Assembly (NCBI GenBank): GCA_938038165.1 | Contig: CALHRB010000081.1 | Coordinates: 1 to 14,515, forward strand | From: Candidatus Kapaibacterium sp. | GTDB lineage: Bacteria; Bacteroidota; Ignavibacteria; Kapaibacteriales; UBA2268 | DNA: 14,515 bases | Direction: 5' to 3' | In this document: piece by piece, positions 1 through 7,022 of the stretch | Position numbering within the stretch: the stretch's first letter is position 1 | Layout of the letters: each line of letters begins with the position of its first letter | Program-made: the position numbers and the translations under genes | The notes under the pieces: model-generated | What the model saw: only the letters and a program-made list of their open reading frames with translations | Database searches by the model: none | Told to the model about the DNA's origin: nothing

Positions 1-1
1 T

Positions 2-307
2 AATGAAAAGAGTAAAATTTATGGCAGAATTAGCAGTTTTATTAGAATTGACTTGATATTAGAAGAAAATAAAATAATAATTGAAATCGAAGATAATGGC
101 ATTGGTATGAAAGAAGAAAATTTAAGGAAAGTGTTTGATCCATTTTTCACAACAAAGGAAGTTGGTAAAGGTACTGGTTTAGGTTGTTCGATTAGTTATA
201 ATATTATCACTGATCACTCTGGTGATATTGAATACTTCTCAGAATATTTAAAAGGCACCAAAGTTCAAATAATTTTTCCAATAACGATTGTTAAAAATAG
301 TATATGA
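2..307 (+). CDS. Sensor histidine kinase, C-terminal ATPase part (5' end outside window)
   Basis: This is the catalytic ATP-binding end of a two-component sensor kinase. The reading frame is open to the left edge, so the TTG at 53 is not a real start and the sensor and phospho-acceptor parts lie outside. Visible HATPase_c boxes are the G1 box DNGIGM, the F box FDPFFTTK and the G2 box GKGTGLG, followed by SISYNII. These are typical of NtrB-like kinases that pair with sigma-54 regulators. The stop overlaps the start of the response regulator (ATGA at 304-307), so the two are translationally coupled and are almost certainly cognate partners. The signal sensed cannot be read from this fragment. 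Confidence 0.93.
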   Translation, partial: NEKSKIYGRISSFIRIDLILEENKIIIEIEDNGIGMKEENLRKVFDPFFTTKEVGKGTGLGCSISYNIITDHSGDIEYFSEYLKGTKVQIIFPITIVKNSI

Positions 308-1659
308 AAATTAACAAAATCTTTGTCGTTGATGACGAGAGTATCGTTAGATTAACCCTTTCAGATGATTTAAAAGATCTGGGCTATGAGGTGTATTCTT
401 ATGACAATCCACTTCTGGCGCTCATAGACATTCCATACATAGAGCCAAATGTAATTATAACCGATATAAAAATGCCCGAAATGTCTGGCATCGAATTTTT
501 GAAAGAAGTCAAAAAAAATTACAAGGACATCCATTTGATAATAATGACTGGTTATGGTTCGGTTGATTCGGCTGTTGAAGCAGTTAAGTTAGGGGCTTAT
601 GATTATTTGAACAAACCTCTTAATATTGAGGATATAAAAATAATCCTGGAGCAAATCGAAAATCTTGAAGGTATCAAGCAGGACTATGATGCTATTATAA
701 ACCAATTCTCAGAAAATTATAACTATGATTCAATTATTGGCTCATCAGACTTTACTAAAAAAGTTATAGAATCAATAAAAAAGGTTTCTCCTACTTCAAC
801 AACAGTTCTGATTAAAGGAGAAACCGGAACTGGAAAGGAACTGATTGCCAATGTTATACATTTTAATTCTTTGAGAAAATCAAAACCTTTCATCAAGCTA
901 AGCTGCGCAACACTATCAAGAGAGATTTTCGAAAGTGAACTTTTTGGTCATATTAAAGGTGCTTTTACTGGTGCAATAAAAGACAAAAAAGGCAGATTTG
1001 AATTAGCCGACAAAGGGACATTGTATCTTGATGATATTGATGATATTCCTCTTGATCTTCAGGTTAAACTCTTAAGGGTTCTTGAACTTGGTGAATTCGA
1101 AAAAGTTGGCGGTGAAAAAAAACTCAAAGTTGATGTGAGGATTATTGCTTCCACAAAAAAAGATTTGAAAAAACTTGTCGAGGCGGGTAAATTCAGAGAT
1201 GATTTATATTATAGACTTAATGTATTTCCAATCGAACTTAAACCATTAAAAGAAAGACAAGATGATATCAAAGATTTATTTGCCTACTATCTTGAACAAT
1301 ACCTCCCCAAAAATATATTAAAAATTGAGGATGAAGTTTTTGATATTTTAAAAAATTATCATTGGCCCGGAAATGTTAGGGAACTCAAACATCTCGTTGA
1401 AAGAATCTCAATTACTTCTAATGGTTTAATCATCAGAAAAACAGATTTACCATTTGAAATTCTCAATACTAAGTCTTTTCTTATTCCTTATCAACCCGAT
1501 GAATACTCTCTTGATGAGTATTTGTTCAATGTTGAAAAAAACATTTTAATACAAACCCTTGCCAGAACCTCAGGCAATAAAACAAAAGCTGCCGAAATAC
1601 TTAAATTACCATACTCAACCTTCCGCTCAAAACTCGAAAAATTCAAACTTTCTGATTAA
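304..1659 (+). CDS. NtrC-family sigma-54-dependent response regulator
   Basis: This is a transcription activator of 451 residues with the standard three-part layout. The receiver domain (about 1-120) has the acidic pair D10/D11, phospho-acceptor D54, T82 and K104. The AAA+ domain (about 140-380) has Walker A GETGTGKE at 172-179, the sigma-54-contacting GAFTGA loop at 219-224, and the arginine-finger segment FRDDLYYRLNVFP. A Fis-type helix-turn-helix ends the protein (about 410-450; NKTKAAEILKLPYSTFRSKL). The Walker B segment reads LYLDDIDD (D243/D244), where the family usually has LFLDEI, a conservative Glu-to-Asp change at the catalytic position. It overlaps the kinase gene by 4 bp. The next operon starts with a candidate sigma-54 promoter, so it is the likely target. 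This is inference from position. Confidence 0.95.
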   Translation: MKINKIFVVDDESIVRLTLSDDLKDLGYEVYSYDNPLLALIDIPYIEPNVIITDIKMPEMSGIEFLKEVKKNYKDIHLIIMTGYGSVDSAVEAVKLGAYDYLNKPLNIEDIKIILEQIENLEGIKQDYDAIINQFSENYNYDSIIGSSDFTKKVIESIKKVSPTSTTVLIKGETGTGKELIANVIHFNSLRKSKPFIKLSCATLSREIFESELFGHIKGAFTGAIKDKKGRFELADKGTLYLDDIDDIPLDLQVKLLRVLELGEFEKVGGEKKLKVDVRIIASTKKDLKKLVEAGKFRDDLYYRLNVFPIELKPLKERQDDIKDLFAYYLEQYLPKNILKIEDEVFDILKNYHWPGNVRELKHLVERISITSNGLIIRKTDLPFEILNTKSFLIPYQPDEYSLDEYLFNVEKNILIQTLARTSGNKTKAAEILKLPYSTFRSKLEKFKLSD

Positions 1660-1686
1660 GAAAAAAACTAAAAATTGTTAAAAAAA

Positions 1687-1810
1687 AACGATTTTTCGCA
1701 GTTAATAAAAAAAAATGTATATTTTAAATCTTGCGTTTGTGTTTTAAACGATTGATTTTTATTGGCTTAACAAATTATTTCAAGGTTGGTACGAGAATTG
1801 AGTAATCGTT
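1687..1810 (+). repeat. Repeated AACGATT motif upstream of the molybdoenzyme operon
   Basis: The heptamer AACGATT occurs at 1687-1693 and 1747-1753 on the plus strand, exactly 60 bp apart, and in reverse orientation at 1804-1810. The second copy overlaps an inverted repeat, CGTTT (1734-1738) with AAACG (1746-1750), separated by 7 bases. These could be binding sites for the upstream NtrC-type activator, but the region is very AT-rich and short repeats can arise by chance. The spacing to the candidate -24/-12 promoter is shorter than for many enhancer sites. Confidence 0.3.
1787..1802 (+). promoter_or_regulatory. Candidate sigma-54 (-24/-12) promoter for the arr-like operon
   Basis: The sequence TGGTACGAGAATTGAG resembles the sigma-54 consensus TGGCACG-N4-TTGCA. 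The GG of the -24 element and the G of the -12 element have the correct 10-base spacing. Mismatches are C to T in the -24 box and GC to GA at -12. An NtrC-family activator is encoded just upstream and no other gene lies between, which supports the assignment. A sigma-70-like TATAAT at about 1845-1850 is an alternative. The rest of the 1660-1883 gap is A/T tracts. Confidence 0.5.
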
Positions 1811-1883
1811 CCTGGTTTTCAATATTAAAAATAGAATAAAATTATATAATACAAATTCACTATTATTTTTATAAGGTAATATT

Positions 1884-4751
1884 ATGGATCAAAGAACTTT
1901 TATAAAATCAAAGAAAAGAACCTTAAAGTCCGAATCAGACTCAATGATATCTGGAAGGCGAGATTTTCTAAAAACCTCCGCATTACTTTCAGCTGGTTTA
2001 GCTTTAAGCACTCCGGCTTTAAGGGCTTTTGAGAAAAAATCAGGTTCCTTCGATAGACCATTAGCATACGAAGGAAAATGGATTCCAAGCACTTGTCAAG
2101 GTTGCACAACCTGGTGTGCGATTGAAATTTTTGTGCAGAATGGAAGAGCAGTAAAAGTCCGCGGTAATCAACAATCACGAGCCAACGAAGGTTATGTTTG
2201 CCCAAAAGGTCACCTACAAATTATGGAGTTATATGACCCCGACAGAGTGAAGGTTCCTATGAAGAGAACAAACCCAAATAAAGGTCCAAACGAGAATCCT
2301 GGCTTTGTTCCAATTAGTTGGGATGAAGCATTTGAAACAATTGCATTAAAAATGATTGAATTAAGAGATAACAACGAGCCCCATAAATTTATGTTATTAA
2401 GAGGTCGTTATTCAGCTTATCAAACTGACTTACTATATTCTAACTTCCCAAAAATATTTGGTTCGCCAAATAATATTTCCCATAGTTCAATCTGTGCTGA
2501 GGCAGAAAAATTTGGTCCATATTATACCGAAGGATATTGGGGCTATAGAGATTACGATCTAATGAAAGCAAAATATGTACTTATTTGGGGTGCCGATCCA
2601 ATAAGCTCAAACCGACAAATACCCAATGTTATAAACAAATTCGGGAAGGTTCTTGAACAAGCTACCGTGGCAACAGTAGATCCCCGAATGAGCAGTTCAA
2701 CGATAAAGAGTCATGAATGGCTACCAATAAAACCAGGCGAAGATGGTGCATTAGCTTCAGCAATTGCTCACGTAATTTTGACAGAAGGTTTATGGTATAA
2801 AGATTTTGTTGGTAACTTCAAAGATGGAGTTAACAAATTTAAAGCGGGTCAAGAAGTAAATGAAGATGATTTTCAAGAGATACATACCAATGGATTAGTC
2901 AAATGGTGGAATTTAGAATTAAAGGATAAAACCCCGGAATGGGCTTCGGAGATCACTTTAATTCCCATAGAGCAAATTCTCAGAGTAGCAAGAGGTTTAG
3001 GACAAGCTGCTCCAAACGCCATTGTCTGGCTTGGACCGGGTCCGGTTATGAGCCCAAGAGGAGCCTACATTTCTATGGCTATCCATGCTTTGAACGGTTT
3101 ATTAGGCTCGGCTGACAATGAAGGTGGAACCTTGCGTTCAAACAAACTTTCAACAGGCAGTTTCCCTGCCATTGATAATTATCTTGATCAAATAGCAAAA
3201 GATGGTGGTACAAAGAAAAAGATTGACCAACGTGGGTATAAAAACTTTCCTGCTATGACAAGCGGTAAGTCCGGGGGTGGCGTTGTAACGAATAATGTTG
3301 CAAATGCTATTTTACAGAATGACCCATATGATATAAAAGTTTGTATTGGTTATTGGTGTAATTTTAATTTTTCAGGAACACAAGGACAAAGATGGAACGA
3401 AGCACTAAAGAAAATACCATTCTTTGTTCATATAACAACAAACGCCTCAGAAATGACACACTACGCCGATATAGTTTTGCCCGCAGCTCACCATTCAACA
3501 GAAAAATGGGCTGCCAGCGATTGTATGGCAAATACTTACACGTTTTTCTCCATTCAACAACCTGTTGTCAAAAGATTCTGGGATGTTAAAGCCGACGAGA
3601 ACGAACTTTTATGGGATCTTTCGGTTAAACTCCACGAAAAAGGCTTTTCTAATCTATATAATTATTTATCCAATGAATTCAAGGACCCAGACACTGGCAA
3701 TATACCAAAAAACGGTCTTGAATTCGCTGAAATAGCAACAAAAATCAGATGTAAACCTGTTTATGATAAAGTGGGTGGCTGGGAGAAATTCAAAGAAATC
3801 GGTATTTTAGTTTCTGATCCGTATCCTTATCGAAAACACTGGGGAAATTTTGGAACAGTTACCAAAAAATTTGAATTCTACAGCGAAACTCTAAAGAAAG
3901 TTCTTGGCGAACACGCTAAGAAACACAACACAGATATTGATGACATCTTGACAACCAATAACTATATTGCTCAGGGCGAGCTTGCTTTTGTTCCCCATTA
4001 CGAACCACCTCTCAGAATAGGTTCAAAAGAGGAATTTCCTTTTGAGTTTGTTGATTATAAATCAAAACTCAATCGTGAAGGACGAAGTCAGAATATTCCA
4101 ATTTATTATGAGTTCAAAAAAATAGATGTAGGTGATGTTTCCTGGAACGATGTGGTCAAAATCAATCCAAAAGACGCTATGAAACTTGGCATAAATAATG
4201 GCGATAAAATCAAATTAACATCATTGACCGGCAGCATTGAGGCAACTGCAAAAATCTGGGAAGGTATCAGAGAAGGAACGGTTGCAAAAGCTTACGGTCA
4301 AGGTCATAGTTATTATGGCAAGATAGCTTCTTTAGATTTTTCCAAGGGTATTCCAAGAGGAGCCAATAACAATTACCTTATTCCCGATGAATACGAGCGA
4401 TTTTCTGGTAGCACCTCGAGAAACGGTGGTTTTTTTGGTGTGAAAATTGAAAAGATTACCACAGTTGTCTCTCAGAATGATACCAAGAAAAATTTGCAGG
4501 TCGGTGAAATATATCCCAATCCCGCAGTCAATTATGCAACACTTAATTTTACCCTTTTTGCTCCCGATTATGTAAAAATAAGATTATTCAATACTTCTGG
4601 AAAGAAAGTAATGACTATCAATGATGGTTATATCAATAGTGGAACTCATACTTTGAAAATTGATGCATCAAATATTGAAAGCGGAATGTATATTTGTTTG
4701 ATTGAATCTGGGAATTCCAGAAATGCATTAAAACTAATCATAACAAAATAA
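1884..4751 (+). CDS. arrA: Tat-exported ArrA-type molybdoenzyme (probable respiratory arsenate reductase) with a T9SS sorting domain
   Basis: This is the catalytic subunit of a molybdopterin-guanine-dinucleotide reductase in the DMSO reductase family. A Tat signal spans about 22-48 (RRDFLK at 25-30, hydrophobic stretch, ALRA before the mature part). The [4Fe-4S] ligands are C71, C74, C78 and C106. The probable Mo ligand is C204 in HSSICAEAEK, preceded by RGRY at 173-176. RGRY, H200, C204, K209 and Y221 match the pattern I recall for the arsenate pocket of ArrA, so arsenate is the best substrate guess; polysulfide, thiosulfate or tetrathionate reductases are the alternatives. A dinucleotide-binding domain covers about 720-862. 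ArrA proteins are near 850 residues; the extra ~90 here is a linker plus T9SS domain. AAGG at 1873-1876 supports this start; M21 is possible but lacks a ribosome site. It is followed by its ferredoxin subunit and chaperone. Confidence 0.8.
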   Translation: MDQRTFIKSKKRTLKSESDSMISGRRDFLKTSALLSAGLALSTPALRAFEKKSGSFDRPLAYEGKWIPSTCQGCTTWCAIEIFVQNGRAVKVRGNQQSRANEGYVCPKGHLQIMELYDPDRVKVPMKRTNPNKGPNENPGFVPISWDEAFETIALKMIELRDNNEPHKFMLLRGRYSAYQTDLLYSNFPKIFGSPNNISHSSICAEAEKFGPYYTEGYWGYRDYDLMKAKYVLIWGADPISSNRQIPNVINKFGKVLEQATVATVDPRMSSSTIKSHEWLPIKPGEDGALASAIAHVILTEGLWYKDFVGNFKDGVNKFKAGQEVNEDDFQEIHTNGLVKWWNLELKDKTPEWASEITLIPIEQILRVARGLGQAAPNAIVWLGPGPVMSPRGAYISMAIHALNGLLGSADNEGGTLRSNKLSTGSFPAIDNYLDQIAKDGGTKKKIDQRGYKNFPAMTSGKSGGGVVTNNVANAILQNDPYDIKVCIGYWCNFNFSGTQGQRWNEALKKIPFFVHITTNASEMTHYADIVLPAAHHSTEKWAASDCMANTYTFFSIQQPVVKRFWDVKADENELLWDLSVKLHEKGFSNLYNYLSNEFKDPDTGNIPKNGLEFAEIATKIRCKPVYDKVGGWEKFKEIGILVSDPYPYRKHWGNFGTVTKKFEFYSETLKKVLGEHAKKHNTDIDDILTTNNYIAQGELAFVPHYEPPLRIGSKEEFPFEFVDYKSKLNREGRSQNIPIYYEFKKIDVGDVSWNDVVKINPKDAMKLGINNGDKIKLTSLTGSIEATAKIWEGIREGTVAKAYGQGHSYYGKIASLDFSKGIPRGANNNYLIPDEYERFSGSTSRNGGFFGVKIEKITTVVSQNDTKKNLQVGEIYPNPAVNYATLNFTLFAPDYVKIRLFNTSGKKVMTINDGYINSGTHTLKIDASNIESGMYICLIESGNSRNALKLIITK
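4500..4748 (+). other. T9SS type A C-terminal sorting domain within the ArrA-like protein
   Basis: Residues 873-955 form a canonical T9SS (Por secretion) sorting domain. It has the opening IYPNPAVNYATLNF, a central VKIRLFNTSGKKV strand pair, the SGMYICLI turn and a basic end, LKLIITK. Such domains direct proteins already in the periplasm through the T9SS outer-membrane pore, usually for surface attachment. It follows the end of the catalytic fold (GGFFGVKIEKI, about 854-864) after a short polar linker. It is in frame, with no stop and no sign of a sequencing junction. Confidence 0.9.
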
Positions 4752-4776
4752 TTGCTAACATTAAAAGGAAATAAAA

Positions 4777-5562
4777 ATGTCAAGATATGGAATGGTTATA
4801 GATTTACATAAATGCGTAGGTTGCGGCGCTTGCGCTATTGCCTGTAAAATGGAAAATAATACTGAGGATAGAAATTCATACCAGACTTTTAATTGGGCAG
4901 ATTTCTTCGTCAGCTCAAGCGGAGAGTTCCCAAATGTCAATTATGAAGTTCTTCCGGTATTATGCAATCATTGTACCGATGCCCCTTGTGTTGAAGTTTG
5001 CCCTGTCAATCCGAAAGCTATGTATAAATCCCCTGAAGGATTAACTCTCCACAACGATGACAGATGTATCGGATGCCGAAAATGTCAGGACGCCTGTCCC
5101 TATAGTGTCCGTGATATTTCTGCTTCAGGCGACCAATATAGCGTTATCAGCTATAATGACTATCCTGTTCATAATTTCTGGAGATCCAAAAAAGCCGTTA
5201 TACCTAATTGTACTGGCTCCGGAGATGAGGTTGCTAAAAAAGTGGGTTCTCTGCCGCCTAATGCTAATATTTATGAGCATCCAGATTATAAACCCGTCCG
5301 GCCCAATTATGTTACAGAAAAATGTATCCTTTGCGATCACAGACGTAAAGACGGTCTTGAACCATATTGCGTTGTTTCTTGTCCTTCTGGTGCAAGAGTT
5401 GTAGGGGATTTTGATGATCCTGAAAGCACTGTTTCCAAACTAATTAAACAATATCCTTACAAACAACTCAAAAATAATAAAGGTGAATTTCTTGCACCTG
5501 GCGAAAGTGGCACTAAACCAAATGTGTACTATATCAGAGAATTTCAAACTCAAAAGAAATAA
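4777..5562 (+). CDS. arrB: Four-cluster ferredoxin electron-transfer subunit (ArrB-like)
   Basis: This is the iron-sulfur partner of the molybdoenzyme, carrying electrons to its [4Fe-4S] centre. Sixteen cysteines form four [4Fe-4S] sites: C13/16/19/23, C63/66/71/75, C97/100/103/107 and C183/186/198/202. The last group has an 11-residue insertion between its second and third cysteines (CDHRRKDGLEPYC), as in DmsB/PsrB/ArrB proteins. There is no signal peptide, so it should be carried through Tat by its Tat-tagged partner. At 261 residues it is slightly longer than typical ArrB. It starts 25 bp after the catalytic gene with AAGGAA at 4765-4770. No NrfD-type membrane anchor follows, so the quinol-oxidising partner is not in this window. 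Confidence 0.88.
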   Translation: MSRYGMVIDLHKCVGCGACAIACKMENNTEDRNSYQTFNWADFFVSSSGEFPNVNYEVLPVLCNHCTDAPCVEVCPVNPKAMYKSPEGLTLHNDDRCIGCRKCQDACPYSVRDISASGDQYSVISYNDYPVHNFWRSKKAVIPNCTGSGDEVAKKVGSLPPNANIYEHPDYKPVRPNYVTEKCILCDHRRKDGLEPYCVVSCPSGARVVGDFDDPESTVSKLIKQYPYKQLKNNKGEFLAPGESGTKPNVYYIREFQTQKK

Positions 5563-6215
5563 TGGATTTCGACAAACAATCACTGGAAAATCTCAAAATT
5601 ACCGGAGGAATGATAAAATCATTGACAGATATTTTTTCATTCCCCGGTTCTGATTATTTAAAGGACGAAATAATACAGACTGACTTAAAAAATCTCAAGG
5701 ATTCTGCCTTGAATAATAATCTGTTAGAACAATTCGATAAATTATCAAAAATTTTTTTATATTCGGATAAAGAAGAACTACAAAGAGAGTATTCCAGACT
5801 TTTTATAGGTCCTTTTCATGTTTTAGCTCCACCTTATGGTTCTTATTATTTAGAAAATGGAAGGCTGATGGGCGACTCGACCGTTGAGGTAAATAATCTC
5901 TACAACGAGGTTGGTTTAGTTTTGAATGAATCATTTAAAGATTTACCCGACCATATAATAGCTGAGCTTGAGTTTTTGTCATTTTTAACCTTCAACGAAG
6001 AAAATTTTATAAAAAATAATGATTATGAAAGCTATGAAAAAGTAAATGCCCTAAAAAAACATTTCTTCTCTGAATATATGATCGGTTGGGTGAATAGGTT
6101 CACTGATGAAATATTAAAAAATACAAATCATTTGTATTATATTGAGCTTGTAAATTATGCAAAATTATGTTTTAATTATTTGAATATGGCTTTTTTTATC
6201 GAAAAAACTAATTAA
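5562..6215 (+). CDS. arrD: TorD/DmsD-family molybdoenzyme maturation chaperone
   Basis: This is a cytoplasmic chaperone that binds the Tat signal and apo-form of a molybdoenzyme, holding back export until the cofactor is inserted. It is 217 residues, all-helical by composition, and shows the family landmarks: YSRLFIGPFHVLAPPYGSYY at about 80-100, then YNEVGL and DLPDHIIAELEFLSFL. Its start overlaps the ferredoxin stop by one base (TAATG at 5560-5564), so translation is coupled. Its client is almost certainly the enzyme encoded two genes upstream. The symbol arrD follows use in arsenate reductase clusters and is only as firm as the ArrA call. Confidence 0.88.
   Translation: MDFDKQSLENLKITGGMIKSLTDIFSFPGSDYLKDEIIQTDLKNLKDSALNNNLLEQFDKLSKIFLYSDKEELQREYSRLFIGPFHVLAPPYGSYYLENGRLMGDSTVEVNNLYNEVGLVLNESFKDLPDHIIAELEFLSFLTFNEENFIKNNDYESYEKVNALKKHFFSEYMIGWVNRFTDEILKNTNHLYYIELVNYAKLCFNYLNMAFFIEKTN
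6142..6173 (+). promoter_or_regulatory. Weak Bacteroidota-type promoter candidate inside the chaperone gene
   Basis: TTG at 6142-6144 and TATGTTTT at 6166-6173 are 21 bases apart, close to the Bacteroidota pattern TTG-N19-21-TAnnTTTG with the last G replaced. It would start transcripts just before the folded leader at 6220. The region is AT-rich and the match imperfect, so read-through from the upstream operon is an equally good explanation. Confidence 0.2.
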
Positions 6216-6219
6216 ATAA

Positions 6220-6313
6220 TTCTCCGAGTCAATCAACCTAAGTCGATGATATGGTTGATGACCGATAGGGTTAATCGGGAAACTGATTTGCCTGCCGTAT
6301 TTGCAAAGGAGAA
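6220..6313 (+). promoter_or_regulatory. Structured RNA leader, candidate Moco-family riboswitch aptamer
   Basis: The RNA can fold into a multibranch structure. P1 pairs TTCTCC (6220-6225) with GGAGAA (6308-6313). Inside are P2 (6228-6238 with 6253-6262, one bulged A at 6231), P3 (CCGAT 6262-6266 with ATCGG 6274-6278) and P4 (TTTGC 6287-6291 with GCAAA 6303-6307). Unpaired blocks such as GGGAAAC (6277-6283) and CTGCCGTATT (6292-6301) look like conserved aptamer sequence. As I remember it, the Moco motif has similar blocks (CTCCGAG, GGAAAC, GCCTCCC, AAGGAG). The downstream mobA and upstream molybdoenzyme fit molybdenum or tungsten cofactor sensing. Cobalamin and TPP classes fit worse because their signature boxes are absent. 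Class assignment is inference. Confidence 0.6.
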
Positions 6314-6343
6314 CATGAAGCATAGGTTTTTATAACTTATTTA

Positions 6344-6371
6344 CCTTGTTGATTGTTCAACAGGGTTTTTT
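6344..6371 (+). terminator. Intrinsic terminator, expression platform of the leader
   Basis: A 9-bp stem (6344-6352 with 6357-6365, one G-U pair) with a TTGT loop is followed at once by six T residues (6366-6371). It sits 30 bases after the aptamer and 39 bases before the first downstream start codon, the usual place for a transcription-stopping riboswitch platform. Its 5' strand and loop, GTTGATTG (6348-6355), are complementary to CAATCAAC (6230-6237) in P2, giving a ready antiterminator pairing. Confidence 0.8.
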
Positions 6372-6410
6372 AGTTTAAAGACAATTAAGAGACATTATAG
6401 AAAAAGAAAG

Positions 6411-7022
6411 ATGATAAAAGTTAAAAGCAATCTTAACAAACAAGAAGTCTATCAGACAGCTGTTTTAGGCTCCATTTGGGCATTTGTCGAAATAACAGCT
6501 GGCACTTTGTTGCATCTTTCCAAAGTGCCCTTTAGAGGTCTGATGTTGTCTGTCATAGCTTCTATTTTGCTCGTTACTGCAAAGAATATAATTAATTACA
6601 AAGGCTCACTTGTTTCGTTAGGTTTAATTTGTGCTTCTTTGAAAACAATGATAAGCGGAGTATTTATTTTAAACCCAATCATTGCTATTATTATTGAAAG
6701 CATTATTGCAGAACTGGTGTTCATTTTTTTTAAAAATGGTTTTTTTGGATCTGTTCTGGCGGGAATTTCTGTCCTTTTTTATACTTTTCTTCATAGCATT
6801 TTGGCTCAAATATTCTTTTTTGGTTTCGAAATTTTCAAGGTTTATGAAAGTTTGATTTCAAACATATTACCAATTAAAACACAGAATATATCTTTGATTT
6901 ACTTAATTCTTTTTGCTTATGCCTTTATACATTTAATTCTTGGAGGCTTGAGCGGATTCATCGGTTTTAGATTAGGTACAAAAACTTTGGCCTTAATAAA
7001 TTCAAAGAATGAAATATATTAA
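6411..7022 (+). CDS. Integral membrane protein resembling an ECF transporter S component
   Basis: This protein of 203 residues is very hydrophobic, with about five or six membrane helices (roughly 15-35, 43-62, 66-85, 90-108, 112-140 and 160-190). Size, topology and the small polar segments between helices resemble substrate-binding S components of energy-coupling factor transporters. I cannot match it to a named vitamin family. It is the first gene after the leader and terminator, and overlaps the next membrane gene by 14 bp. The ribosome site is weak (AGAAAG just before the ATG). If the leader senses Moco, the likely substrate is molybdate, tungstate or a pterin cofactor precursor. That is inference. 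Confidence 0.5.
   Translation: MIKVKSNLNKQEVYQTAVLGSIWAFVEITAGTLLHLSKVPFRGLMLSVIASILLVTAKNIINYKGSLVSLGLICASLKTMISGVFILNPIIAIIIESIIAELVFIFFKNGFFGSVLAGISVLFYTFLHSILAQIFFFGFEIFKVYESLISNILPIKTQNISLIYLILFAYAFIHLILGGLSGFIGFRLGTKTLALINSKNEIY

Noticed and set aside
53..55. TTG at 53 as the start of the kinase gene
   Set aside because: The frame is open through to position 2 and the ATPase domain would be cut; the gene begins outside the window.
6220..6313. Cobalamin or TPP riboswitch as the identity of the leader, given the TonB receptor downstream
   Set aside because: The B12 box (GCCAGGAGACCTGCC-like) and the TPP signatures are absent, and the gene context is molybdenum cofactor rather than B12 or thiamine.
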